From Nymphalis io (lineage: Eukaryota > Arthropoda > Insecta > Lepidoptera > Nymphalidae): 64,000 nucleotides of DNA. Where the stretch lies: the NCBI RefSeq assembly GCF_905147045.1, contig NC_065907.1, positions 6,696,001 through 6,760,000 of the forward strand, written 5' to 3'. Below, piece by piece: positions 48,499 to 60,829 of the stretch. A model generated the notes under the pieces. It was not told where the DNA came from. It searched no databases and saw nothing but the letters and a program-made list of their open reading frames with translations. Numbering within the stretch: position 1 is the stretch's first letter; each line of letters begins with the position of its first letter. A program made the translations under genes and the position numbers.

Positions 48499-49101
48499 TT
48501 CTGTGGTTGTTACAGGGCACAACGAGCATAAATTAAGGTCACAGTAATAATCGATAAATGTTTAGATTATTACTTTGACAAGACAAGAAGTAAGAAACTA
48601 CTTATGTCTTTGACAGATGTCATTGCTTTTTTAGGTTCAGTTTAGTATTCAAATATTTGATTTAAAAATTAAAATATATAAGACTTTTTGGTCGTATATT
48701 AGATATCGTGTTGGCAAAATACTAGGCAATTAATGGTAGAAATATTTCATGTTTCCACTCTCTTTGTTTTTACCTTTAGCCCTGTTATATATATTTAATA
48801 AAAACAATGATTCTAAAAATTATATATTTTTTTTTTGACTTGTAAAATATCATTAATTAAAAATTGCCATTTTCTATCCAAAGCCAATTCCAGTGTACCA
48901 ATGATATTATACAGTCATATAGAAAGACAAGTACAAAATAACCTACCTATTTATTTATACCCAACTTCAATTCATTTTGAAATGTCAAAAACATCTTGTC
49001 TTAAATCAAAAATGTTTATTTAAGCATTTTATTTTATTGTAACGTGCTAAAAACTATTTTTACTTATCGATACCGTTAAAATTTACACTAAAATAAGCGA
49101 A
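48499..49101. promoter_or_regulatory. Divergent promoter region SCOC / MRPL19
   Basis: 603 bp between the two outward start codons. Contains a perfect TATCGATA (49065-49072) and a half-similar TAATCGATAA near the SCOC side (about 48546-48555). No TATA box placed. Confidence 0.5.
49065..49072. promoter_or_regulatory. DRE-type site TATCGATA
   Basis: Perfect eight-base match to the DREF element that marks housekeeping promoters in Drosophila, 30-37 bp upstream of the MRPL19 ATG. Function in this species is inferred. Confidence 0.45.
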
Positions 49102-51369
49102 ATGTCGCTAGTTATACGGAAGTCGACTATAGTCGATATACTTTGTGCGGCAAAATGGATCGCCAGAAGAGGTTAGCTGTGTTTATAACTCAATTATTAA
49201 ATGCAAATAGAGTTCTAATTATTTATTTTTACGATTCCCTGTTTTACATGGATAAGATATAACATTTATTTGATTCAGAAAAGAAGTTAAAAAGTAAAAA
49301 TAAATTATCCAATACTAGTACTTAAGGAATGAATTATATTTGTTTTTATATTGTAATCTGTATATCTTTTAATATAATTGTAGCAATAAATGCCTATAGT
49401 CACGGTTCTTCAATTACAGATTGTCGAGTTTTATCATCAGTGCCAGAAAAGGCAGAAATTGTTGAAGAAGTAAAAGAAAGAGTGCCAGGACGCAAGCTCC
49501 GTACTCATAATCCTCTACTTGAATACAGACATGTTTATCCAGAATTTCTTCCGGATCCTAATCCGAAATGGAGAAACAGCCTTCGTGAAAAAATGGAACG
49601 AGCAGATATGTTAAAGAGAAGAAGTCAGATTGATATACCAGAATTTTATGTTGGTAAGTATGCCACTCGATTATTGTACACTTGCAATTAAAATCAATAT
49701 TGTAGTGTTTCTATTTAAATCAGTCATATAAAACTTTGAATATTAAATCAATACGTGTGTTCTATTCTGATACCAGCAAATTAAATTTATTTATATATAT
49801 AATTAAATTACCAGGTTCAATATTGGCTGTGACTATATCAGATCCACATGCTCAGGGTAAAACAAATCGCTTTGTGGGCATATGCATTGATCGTAAAGGC
49901 AGTGGTCTCAGAGCTGAATTTATATTGAGAAATATTATTGATCATCAGGGGATTGAGGTAAGCTAAACTATTTAACTATAGTTTTAATTTTCTTTTTTTT
50001 AATTTGCAGATTTATTAGTAGCTGTTTTTTTATATATTATAAATAGGTTATCTTCTGTAATTTAAAAAATATTAAAAGGTTTTAATGTTATATTTTAGGT
50101 TAGATATGAGTTGTATGATCCAACTATTCAATCAATACAAGTACTTAGATTGGAGAAACGGCTTGATGATAAATTGTATTATTTGAGAGATGCTTTGCCC
50201 GAGTATTGCACATTTCCATTAGATATGGACCCAGAGATTCTTCCTGAAGGTACACCTGTGCCTCTTAACCCTGTCCAGGTGAATAGTTAATAATGTTAAG
50301 TAATTTTAAGTTTTTTAATGTGAAAATTAAATATATTTTAAGCATGAGGAAATAAAATTAATACTGTTGTATGTACAGTTTAATGTAGTCTTTTATACTA
50401 CAATTTTACTTATGGATAAAATTCACTTATTATTTTTCAGTTGAAAAATAAACTATATATTTTTTAACCTTTCAAATAACATTAATTTGATTTCCTTTGC
50501 ATAATAAATATCTACTATAAAAATTATGATATTTTTTTAATGTTCATATTAATAATATGAAGATTACAACTTAATCATATCATCATATTCAGCCCACATT
50601 AATCCACTGCTGGACATAGGCCTCCTCACAGGCGCGCCAGTTCTCCCAGTCTTGTGCTAGTCGCATCCATTGAGCACCCGCCATCTTCCTAAAATCGTCT
50701 GACCATCGGGCGGGTGGTCTGCCCACTGGCCTTTTTGCTTCTCTAGGCCACCACTCCGTGACGACTTTAGTCCACCTTCTGTCTTCTCGTCTGGCCAAGT
50801 GTCCAGCCCATCTCCACTTTAACCTCGTGATACGCTTCCCAATATCTTCGACTTTCGTCTTTCGTCGGATTTCTGCGTTTGGTACACGATCAACGAGGGA
50901 GATGCCTAGCATAGCACGCTCCATCACCCTTAACTTAATCATATATTTATTTAAAACTTACTTACTGTTTATATAGGTAAAATTAAAACCAAAACCTTGG
51001 CTTGAGCGTTGGGAAAGACAAGAATTAAAAGGAGTCTCAAATATTGAAGAGCACTTGAAAGAAAAAGACAGAGTTCGAAGAGAACTGAGAAAGGAACCGT
51101 GGGAGAAATATGATTTGATGAAACAGTACAGGTATTATATAATTATTAGTTTTTTTTCCAGTATGGAACACACCTTTTGTATACGCAAAAAGATGTTTGT
51201 GCTGGCTGCTAATAATAAAAATGTGTTTTGTTATAGGAAAACAATTCCAGCAGAAGATCAGTCTGAAATTTGGAACGAAGTCTATAACCAGTTGCAACAA
51301 ATGAAAGTCTCTCGTAAAAAGATGTCAAGAAAACGTCCACTTGCCACGCCCAAAACTCAACTTGCATAA
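49102..51369 (+). CDS. MRPL19: Mitochondrial ribosomal protein L19 (6 exons)
   Basis: Large-subunit mitoribosome protein bL19m. Exons: 49102-49171, 49384-49653, 49815-49957, 50099-50278, 50977-51131, 51237-51369. Phases agree, giving 316 residues (human about 292). The L19 core is plain: VTISDPHAQGKTNRFVGICI, RNIIDHQGIEVRYELYDP, LRLEKRLDDKLYYLRDALPE, then KPKPWLERWERQ. The C-terminus is basic (SRKKMSRKRP). I chose the ATG at 49102 because splicing to 49384 gives the presequence MSLVIRKSTIV...AAKWIARR, basic and amphipathic as expected for mitochondrial import. A local ATG at 49329 would instead give a hydrophobic, uncharged leader read from the intron. AATAAA at 51379. Intron 4 carries a LINE fragment in antisense. 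Confidence 0.95.
50581..50931 (-). mobile_element. RTE-type LINE, 5'-truncated, in MRPL19 intron 4
   Basis: Antisense to MRPL19. The minus strand is open for over 110 codons (VMERAMLGISL, RWAGHLARRED, GRPPARWSDD, ending VQQWINVG-stop) and matches the C-terminal end of the RTE element at 57704. The 13-bp direct repeat aacttaatcatat flanks it exactly (50568-50580 and 50932-50944), a target-site duplication. The short ATGATATGAT-type tail suits the RTE clade. The intact frame suggests a fairly young insertion. Confidence 0.85.
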
Positions 51370-51550
51370 CTTACTTGAAATAAATTTATTAAATTAGTCT
51401 ATACATAGTAATACTTTATTTTATTTACCCAAGTGTGATAAGTTTCATTCTAATTTGATATCAACTGTATTGTAACATTCTTTAATAATGTACTATTGAT
51501 TATCATCATTTATAAATGATAAAGTTAAATAGAGGTATACAAGCAATACA

Positions 51551-51805
51551 GTAACAGCCTGTTAATGTCCCACTGCTGGGCTAAGGCCTCATCCCCCGTT
51601 TTGAGGAGAAGGTTTAGAGCTTATTCCACCACGCTGCTCCAATGCGGGTTGGTAGAATACACATGTGACAATTTCAATGAAATTAGACACATGCAGGTTT
51701 CCTCACGATGTTTTCCTTCACCGTCAAGCACGAGATGAATTATAAACACAAATTAAGCACATGAAAAGTCAGTGGTGCTTGCCCGGGTTTGAACCCACGA
51801 TCATC
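51551..51805 (-). repeat. SINE family A, headless (copy 7)
   Basis: Reverse-complement copy from 'gtaacagcctgttaatgtc' to 'cgggtttgaacccacgatc'. It keeps the B box but stops before the A box, so it is 5'-truncated. Lies 180 bp past the MRPL19 stop. Confidence 0.75.
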
Positions 51806-51829
51806 ACAAGAAATACAAAAGTTTTATAT

Positions 51830-54200
51830 TACATTACATCCATAGATTCTTTGAATATAAAAAAAATTCAGAGTATTGTCGATAGATGGCAGTAGGATTT
51901 AACTTACAATATATGTTAGCTTAGAATTAACAGATGATAAAGTAAAATGTATACAGATACTAAAACGTTCTTATAACTGTTTATACGAAACGACTTATCG
52001 TGACCATATTATTAATGAAATTGCTAACTAGGAAACAATTTACTAACCGTTTTGATGCATACCTATTTTTTTTATAAAGCATTATATTGTATAAAGCATT
52101 ATTTCTTTCTTTACTCTTATACAGAAAAAATATCGTTGTATATAAAGTGACCCTAAAAGTGCAATCTATTCGTGCGGTACGGGCGGTTCACGAAATAATT
52201 TGATTTCATTTAATTTAAATAAATGTTAACTTAATATAGTGTATTTGTAAGAGACTATACTCGTATAAACGTAATTGATAGTGTATGTTTTGTTAAGTTC
52301 CTAATGTTTATAGTTTACTGTATAAGTTTTCGTGGTGGAATTTGTATTGCATTGCACTACACCTGTCGCCGGGTAAGTACTTGTTTTATTGCAATTCTGA
52401 ATAAATATTAAGCTCAAGCTAACTTTATATATACTTCTGCTATAGTAGTAATACTGTTCTTTTTCATTCTTTATGTAATGTTTGTTTTATCATCTATCTT
52501 TTGTAGTTTACACAACAAATGGGTTGCATATAATAAATTGCAAGTGCATTTTGTCCAACCTTGATTTATTGATTTGCGTGTATACAAATGAGTATTTACT
52601 ATGAATCGGTTTCTGTTTGCCTTCTTTGTTTGTTCAATGTCTTAATTTCCAATTGATGAATATATGATAAAGTATTTCTATGTAAACTGCAGATCTTCCT
52701 TAAATTTAGTAATGAAAGAAGTTGTTGTGTTCTTGAATTGAAAGCGTATTATTATCTACTTATTTAGAAGCAATGATAAAAATATTAACTTGTAGTAATA
52801 AGTTCCTCTTTATCTTGGTCTTATTTACAATAACAAACAAAAAATGATAAGTTAGTTATATAAAGTTATTTATTTAACATTGCATTATATGAAGGCTTGA
52901 ATTGATACAATATGATGGTGTCACAATTTTTATGCACCTCAAGATTAAATTTCAGGAATAAATTGTTGTTTTCTAACATAGTTTAAAAACTTTTTTTAGA
53001 TTCTAGAGTTTTGAATATTCAAACCTATTTTGTTAGAGGTCATTGGGTTGTAGGGTTAATTTTAGGACACGACATCCATAGAATTTAAATGAAATGTCTG
53101 GTAAGGTTGGTTATTATATTTAATTGTTTTTATTGTTAAATGTGCCTTTGTTTGTATTATTAATCAGAGCAAGGATAGCAGTTTTTTTTTTTATAAAAAT
53201 GAATCACAAATGTTTGATTAGTTAACAGCTATTTTTAATACACATATAAGATTTATTTTGAGAGATTTGCAATTTTTTTAATACTTCGGCTGCACAACAA
53301 TTATACTCTGAGACAAAATGTTTCTGTAAATAACAAAAAATAATTTGTTCATTTCGTTCATCGACATTCTCTGAAGTCTGTATATAACATTGTTTTTATA
53401 TTAGTATTAACTGTAATTGAATAATTAGAATATTATGCTCCTTACCTAGTCATATATAAATACATAGGTAATTATATTTTAGAATGATTCAGAAATATTA
53501 ACTAGAATTCTTAAAATGTTTTGTGGTCGTCAAGAGTAGAATTAATTTTTATATATATTAGTATCAAGAAAATGTGCTATAGTCACAAATTGCCCCGTAA
53601 CTTTCAACTATGATAACCCATGATCCGGGATTAGTTTCTTCTAATTGTGCTATGTAAATAAAAAAAACAAGGAAAATATTATGAGGATAATGAACGTGGG
53701 TAGCGTGTCATATAAAATGCTTTAAAATTATTATATGCTGTGACATTAAAACGACCATTTCTTAAATGATTTAATTATGTTTCAAATTTTGATGTAAGAC
53801 ATTTATTAAAAGACTAAGACTTTACTGAATGACTTTGTTGTCTATCAAAATGAGGTTAGAAATGTCATCCGTTAGTTTAGGGTCTTAGTTTGTGTCTTTT
53901 AGCTAACCTATGCTTAACGCAGTAAGTTAACCGAAATAGAATCACGTGTAGAAAGGTTGTTGGCCGATAATCTTCCTAGCGCCAATAACCAACAACATTA
54001 CGATGTTTTAATTCCCTCGTGGAACAACACTTGCATGCCATTATACTAATTTGCATAACAACCCACCATTCTATATCAATGAAATTGAGTCGGATTTTTT
54101 GTAATTGATACGAACACTTGTCTTGAAACAAGTTTTTAATTAGTTATAGGCAATGTGATTCACGAATTGAATTGACTAGTAACAAACCCTCTTTCCTTCA
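51830..54200. other. AT-rich spacer; possible untranslated exon
   Basis: No coding frame. A GC-richer patch at 52330-52376 ends in a strong donor-like 'gccg|ggtaagtac' and could be the 5' untranslated exon of a gene lying right of the window. No other support. Confidence 0.3.
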
Positions 54201-54202
54201 AG

Positions 54203-54505
54203 AAGCCGAGATGGCCCAGTGGTAAGAACGCGTGAATCTTAACCGATGATCGTAGGTTCAAACCCGGGCAAGCACCACTGAATTTTTATGTGCTTAATTT
54301 GTGATTGTCATCTCGTGCTTGACGGTGAAGGAAAACATCGTGAGGAAACCTGCATGTGTCTAATTTAACTGAAATTTTGCCACATGTGTATTACACCAAC
54401 CCGCATTGGAGCAGCATGGTGGAATAAGCTATAAACCTTCTCCTTAAAAAGGGAGAGGAGGCCTTAGCCCAGCAGTGGGACATAGTCTGTTACTGTACTG
54501 TTATT
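54203..54505 (+). repeat. tRNA-headed SINE, family A (copy 8)
   Basis: Head 'aagccgagatggcccagtgg', B box 'ggttcaaacccggg', tail 'cagcagtgggacatag' then 'ctgttactgtactgtt'. Close to the family consensus. Confidence 0.8.
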
Positions 54506-55177
54506 GTAAACCCTCTTTTTGATAAGCGTAAGTTTCATGATTAAGCAAATCCTACCTTATGGGTTACGATGAATTTATAATTTTCGCGATGAGCCATAAA
54601 AGTTAAAGAAAAAACGTCTGCAAATTAAATTAATCTAATTTGTTGCGAAAAAATACATGTGTATTATTACTTTAAAATTAAATTATTAATGTTATTGTTA
54701 TTTTAAAACAAAGCTAAGAAAAAAAACGAATATATCGTCGTAAAATGTTTATCTTATGTGCTCAACCTATCAGCGCGTGCTTTATCTAGCTTTCGAAACC
54801 GGATGACAATAAAACAAGCGCGAGATTGAGTGATGTTAGTAAAATATAAAGTTTCTTTGGCGTCAGTTAAAGTTAACGAGAAGTAATAGCTGTTCTTTCA
54901 ATAACCAATTTTAAATATACATTAATATAAAAATATTACAACACTCTTCGAGAAACGTATTCGCGTTACCATAATTTTTAAATTTCTGCCTATATTTTAT
55001 TTTTAAATGCATACATTTATAAAAATTAAGATGATGAAGATGACTATAAAAACTAAATTGACAACCTGTGAATGTTACAAACATTAAAAAAATATGGAGC
55101 TTTATCCTCATATCCTTTATATGTTTAAGTGTTACATTTCTCATAATGATATATGCAGGGGTTTTAACATATGTAAG

Positions 55178-55308
55178 GGTACCGCTGGTTTTTTAGTGGG
55201 TATTCCGATGTTCGGGGCGCACTCGGCGCCTTGGACACCGGCGAGTCCCACATACCCTCCCACTGTTCCCGTGGGGGAAACGCGTAATGCGTTTTTCCAG
55301 CGTTAAAA
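55178..55308 (+). repeat. Family G repeat, best copy
   Basis: 'accgctggttttttagtggg' to 'gcgtttttccagcgtt'. GC-rich island in AT-rich DNA. Other copies at 32241 and (inverted) 22795. Its short open frame is a by-product. Confidence 0.6.
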
Positions 55309-55309
55309 A

Positions 55310-57319
55310 AAGGGGTTTTAACATATAATGAGGAGATTAATATTTAAAAAATAGGCGTTGCTACCCTAGACTTGAAATCTAGCGATATTTGCTCTGGATC
55401 AACGTGTCTCAATGATGCATTTCGGCTCATTATTAATAAGTACGAAAATATGTCATTCAGTAATGACTCACACCGCAGTAGAATTCTGGTGGTATATTTT
55501 TTATGTGTAAGTAAAAATAAGCTACCAAAGCCATATTATGATTAAACTATAAGAGTCGATACTATATACATACGTTATTACTATTATTAATATTGATATT
55601 AGCTCTTGAATAGATGTGTTATATTTAGCACATTTCATAAGGATTACGAAATTACAACTCGAATATAAAATACGGAAGCTTGTATATGAAGTCACTCCTC
55701 GATCCTCTGTTAATTCTGTTATCGATTGATCTAAAAATAAGAAACCGAAGACGTTTCTTCAAGTATTTTATTTATAGAAAAACTTTGTATATATTACGTT
55801 CAGATGTTGTAGAATATTTTATTTTACTGTTAATCTATTAGATGCTGTGTTCATTTTTTCTAATATCTAAAAGTATTACTCTTAGTACTAAAATCGACAA
55901 AGTTCAGTTTCGTCTTAAATTATATGTCGTATATATAAAATAAGCTTTTAGCCGAGAGTATTAAAACGAATTTCTTTTACTGTTGTTGATTCTAAAACCT
56001 CAATCAGTGATAAGAAAATGGTTTAATATTCAGTTGCAAAATTTGACCCGCACATACATAAAATATAGTAAAAAAGGTCTATGACTTGTTATTATGGCTG
56101 TTATACAAACATTGCCTAAATTTTACTATCTTAAACCACATTTTATATCTCTATTATCACATTTAGATAACTATGCAAAGTGTAAACATAGTTGGGCCTG
56201 ATATCATTATAGTTATGATGTATGTGCAAAGAACCGTACCGTTTATGAAGGATTGTCACGTAACGTAAACTCATATATTATTTGAGTCCTGGTATTTTTT
56301 TATGAACACAATTCAAACATTTATGCTTTGAAGCATTCTTTCATTGATATGAAAGTATTTTACATCAGACCAATCTAAGGTAATAGTAACTTCTTATTTA
56401 ACAAAGAAACTAATACGCTTTCATTAAGAAAACCTTTTGAAGCTTAAAAAAGGTTTTAAAAAAATATAAATGCTTAATGAAATTGTCGCAATTTTGTTTG
56501 ATTTTTTATTTGAAATACGTAAAATCCGATCTGTTAGTCCAATTATTTTATGCTATTTTATTATTATAGGTATTTATCATAGAGTATAAATACACAATAG
56601 GCACTTATGCCTTTATACTGTGTAAGAACGAAATATTAGTGCATGAAATTAGATTTAAGTTTTTATAATATCTTATCGTTTCTCGAAGGGTAAGTTCCTA
56701 TCATTTCGTTACGGAAAGACATAAAATCAGCATCAACGGTTATTTATTACTGCTAACAGTAACGGTCCCGTCGCTAATTGCTACACGTCGAGTGTTATAA
56801 TAAGCAATATAATAGGTAAAATAATGTATGAACGCTATATAAGTTTGATAGACCGTATATGTATGTAACGTAAAATTAATAGTCATCGCTGTTGCAACCA
56901 AAACAAAGAAATAAGCAAGTAATTATGATAAAGAATGCGTGTTAAACAAAAGGTTCATCTCTGTTCAATCAATAAAACGTTGACTCATGTTAGCTGTAAA
57001 GGGCTATTGCTGTAATTGCTGCACGCAATGTCGTGTGGGGTCTTAGACTCCGCTTCGTCTTCATTGCCTGTGATGTCTTCATACTTATTGCTTCCCATTG
57101 ATCGATGTTAATCTATTGACGTTATGTGAAATATATAGTTTTGCTTCTGTTATGAAATATTGATGAATTCTCTATTCTTGTCTACATTTATCAAAGTACG
57201 AAATGATTTATTTATATTTTTGTTTGCTTTTAGTTTGTTTATATGGTACTCTAACTTCTATGGGTACCACGTAATATTTGAGTATAACAGGCATTTTTTT
57301 TATGTTGTGTGTTTCATTT
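55310..57319. other. AT-rich spacer
   Basis: Two kilobases with no frame, RNA gene or repeat I can name. Confidence 0.5.
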
Positions 57320-57607
57320 TTTTTTAAATATAGAATAGGAAGGCGGACGAGCATATGGGCCACCTAATGGTAAGTGGTCACTAACGGCCATAGACATTGG
57401 CATTGTAAGAAATGTTAACCATCTCTTACATCACCAATGCGCCACGAACCTTGGAAACTAAGATGTTGTGTCCCTTGTGCCTGTAATTACACTAGCTCAC
57501 TCACCCTTCAAACCGGAACACAACAATACCAAGTACTGCTGTTTTGCGGTAGAATATCTGATGAGTGGGTGGTACCTATCCAGACGAGCTTGCACAAAGC
57601 TCTACAA
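57320..57607 (-). repeat. Family B ~290-bp repeat, inverted (copy 11)
   Basis: Poly-T then 'aatatagaataggaaggcgg' through to 'gcacaaagctctacaacca'. Near-complete. Confidence 0.8.
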
Positions 57608-57703
57608 CCATTAATATAAAAAATATTATACATATAATAATAATAATAATAAATACCTTTATTACATACTACATATATATTTCGTTACGTATATCAATAC
57701 TAA

Positions 57704-60700
57704 TATATAGGGATGTAAGGGAGCACAACTGTATCTAGTTGTTTCCAGCCAACCTCACCTGCACGTGGTGCATCCTGCCGATTAACAAACGAGGCTCTGG
57801 CGACCGACTAATGGCGGTATAACCATTCCATTAAGGCGTAGCTAAATACTGCAGACTGGTGACGGGCAGCAGTGTCATCTGTACGACGAGCTACGCTCTG
57901 CGATCACCAACCCGACTGCCCAGCGTGGTGATTACGGGCAAAACCTTTTATGACACACACCTATACGCAACGGCCCCTAGTTCCCGGTCGCTCCGCTGTT
58001 CCTGGCCAAGGCGGCGGTCATGGTAAGGGTGGGGCAGGGGGTGCTAAGAATCCACGGGTTACGGTAGGCCGCCAACACCGACTGACCCTGGCTACGTATA
58101 ACGGATGCACGCTACGGCTCGACGAACAACTGGCACAGCTCGAAGAAGAGCTGAGGAACATAAGGTGGCATATTTTGGGGTTATGTGATATCCGAAGAAA
58201 GGGAGAGGATACCATAGCCTTAGAATCAGGTCATCTTATGTACTTCAGAGAGGGAGACCAACCATCCCAAGGTGGCGTCGGGTTCTTGATCCACAAGGCT
58301 CTCTCTGACAACATCTTAGAAATCTCCAGTGTGTCGGCAAGGGTAGCGTATCTTGTGATCAGACTCACCAAAAGGTATAGCCTCAAGGTATACGTATATA
58401 TATAAGGTATAGCCAAGTATACGCACCGACTTCGACACACTCGGATGGTGAAGTGGAAGAAATGTACGAAGACATTTCTAAGGCATTGCACACCACCCAA
58501 AAGGCTCACTTCAATGTTGTCATGGGGGACTTCAACGCTAAAGTGGGAGTACATACTAGCAACGAATCGGTAGTAGGACAACACGGATTTGGAAGCAGGA
58601 ATCATAGGGGGCAAATGCTTGTCAACTTTCTGGAGAAAGAGGGTCTGTTCTAGATGAACTCTTTCTTTAAGAAACAGCCTCAACGGAAGTGGACATGGCG
58701 AAGCCCAGACGCTATGATTAGAAACGAGATTGACTTTATTATGACGGACAAGTTTTTGACGTACTCTGTGATCACAAGGTTCAATACCGGAAGTGATCAC
58801 CGAATTGTACGAGGCACTCTAAATATTGACTACAAGCTCGAGCGCGCCCGTCTAAGGAGGTCTACACTCCGACCAAAAGAAGGACGAAATCCTATCCATC
58901 GCAAAACACCGCCAAGAGGACCAAACTTTCGGGAGAGTCTCTAGAGCTAATGCGAAAATGACGTGTAAACCCTACAGTCACTTCGTCAGATCTTAATAAA
59001 AAAATATCAAAGCTGGTAAGACGCGACCTCCGAAACTCCAATACAGCGTCTATAAAAGAAGAGATTGAGCAAAATCGGGGGCGAAAGTCTTTGTTCAAAA
59101 ACTAGGCCATCTGACGAAGCTGACCACTTCAAAGGGAAAAGTCGTCGCCTCTAAGCTCGAGATTCTTAAGGAAGTTCAGGACCTACCCCTTCACAGAAGA
59201 GTTGCCAGAAGTAAGCCAAGACGAAATTGTTATGGCTTTGGGGCAGCTTAAAAATGGAAAAGCCCCCGGGGAAGATGGAATTACGACAGAGCTACTAAAG
59301 GCAGCTGGAAAACCTTTACTAGCACAGCACCAACGAATATTTAATTCTGTCCTATTCTCGGGAAGAACTCCAAAGGCATGGAGCAAGAGTGTTGTCGTAA
59401 TGTTCTTCAAAAAGGGAGACAAAACCTTTTTGAAGAACTACAGACCTATTTCCCTCTTGAGCCATGTCTATAAGCTGTTTTCTAGGGTCATCACGAATCG
59501 TCTCGCACGTAGACTTGATGAGTTTCAGCCCCCGGAACAGGCCGGATTTCGAAGAGGGTACGGAACCATAGACCACATTTACAGTGCGGCAGATTATACA
59601 GAAGACCGAAGAGTATAATCAGCCCCTGTGCTTAGCATTTGTGGACTATGAGAAGGCTTTTGACTCTATTGAGACCTGGTCTGTTCTGGAGTCCTTACAA
59701 CGGTGCCAAATCGATTGGCGATACATCCAAGTGCTGAAAGGCCTGCATGACGCTGCTGTTATGACCGTCAAAGTACAGAATCAGCAGTCTGACCCTATCC
59801 TCTTGCATCGAGGAGTGAGACAAGGGGATGTCATTTCATCGAAATTGTTCACTAATGCATTAGAGGATATGTTCAAGAAGCTGCACTGGGAAGGGCGGGG
59901 CATAAACATAAACATACCTTTCGCACTTGAGATTTGCAGACGATATCGTCATCGTGGCAGAAACCGTGCAGGACATGTAATATATGCTGAGCAGCCTGGC
60001 TGATTCTTCTTCTCGAATTGGTCTCCGGATGAACTTGGAAAAAACCAAGATAATGTTCAACGAACACGTCAGTCCGGAACCAATAGTTCTTAACGGAGTT
60101 CCTCTCGAAGTTGTACAGGAGTATGTGTACCTTGGGCAAACTTTGCAGTTGGGTCGAAACAACTTCGAGGGGGAAGCACGAAGAAGAGTACAGCTGGGCT
60201 GGGCAGCGTATAGAAAACTCGGTCAAGTCTTTTCGTCACTAATACCGCAATGCTTGAAGACAAAAGTCTTCAACGAGTGCGTCTTACCGGTTATGACCTA
60301 CGGAGCCGAGACGTGGACACTGACAGTGCGTTTGGTCCACCATTTTAAGGTCGCTCAGCGAGCTATGGAGAGGGCTATGCTCGGAGTTTCTCTGAAGGAT
60401 CGAATCCCAAATGTGGTGATCCGACAGAGAACCAAGGTTATCGACATAGCCCAAAGGATTAGCTGAAGTGGCAGTGGGCTGGACACATATGTCGCAGAGC
60501 CGACGACCGTTGGAGTAGACGCGTTCTGGAGTGGAGACCACGCCTTGGCAAACGTAGCGTAGGACGCCCTCCAGCTAGGTGGAGTGACGATATACGCAAG
60601 GTGACGAAGTGGTTGGAGATTAAGAGCTGAAAATCGAGCTCAGTGGCGTGCCATTGGAGAGACCTATGTCCACCAGTGGACGCGAAAAGGGTGATGATGA

Positions 60701-60712
60701 TGATGATGATGG
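57704..60712 (+). mobile_element. RTE-clade non-LTR retrotransposon, nearly full length, inactive
   Basis: About 3.0 kb flanked by a 10-bp target-site duplication tcaatactaa (57694-57703 and 60713-60722) and ending in a (GAT)n tail, both typical of RTE elements. The non-coding start runs to about 57950. Then comes an apurinic-type endonuclease (ATYNGCTLR near 58087, GDFNAKVG near 58527, SDHRIV near 58793) and a reverse transcriptase: NGKAPGEDGI, NYRPISLLS (about 59439), FVDYEKAFDSIE (motif A, about 59638), GVRQGDVISS (motif B, about 59814), and FADD (motif C, about 59936, in another frame). A C-terminal tail matches the fragments at 30388 and 50581. Broken: frame changes near 58380-58450 (a small local duplication), between 58945 and 59200, near 59580 and near 59930, and in-frame stops at 58651 and in the tail. 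It cannot make one protein. Confidence 0.92.
60690..60712 (+). repeat. (GAT)n tail of the RTE element
   Basis: gatgatgatgatgatgatgg run directly before the right target-site duplication. RTE elements end in such short tandem repeats rather than poly-A. Confidence 0.75.
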
Positions 60713-60793
60713 TCAATACTAAAGTTCCTAAAGATTAATGTTCGTGTTCAATGTAAGAAACAACTTTTAAACGACACATCATTACATTATATA

Positions 60794-60794
60794 T

Positions 60795-60828
<34 letters not shown>
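60794..60828. repeat. (TA)n microsatellite
   Basis: About 16 consecutive TA units, 80 bp past the retrotransposon. Confidence 0.85.

Positions 60829-60829
<1 letters not shown>

Noticed and set aside
49329..49383. MRPL19 starting at the ATG at 49329
   Set aside because: It would give a hydrophobic, uncharged leader unlike a mitochondrial presequence, while splicing from 49171 to 49384 fits perfectly.
58231..58800. A 189-codon frame on the minus strand within the RTE element
   Set aside because: Antisense to the endonuclease domain. No similarity to any protein family I know and no start context. A chance frame.
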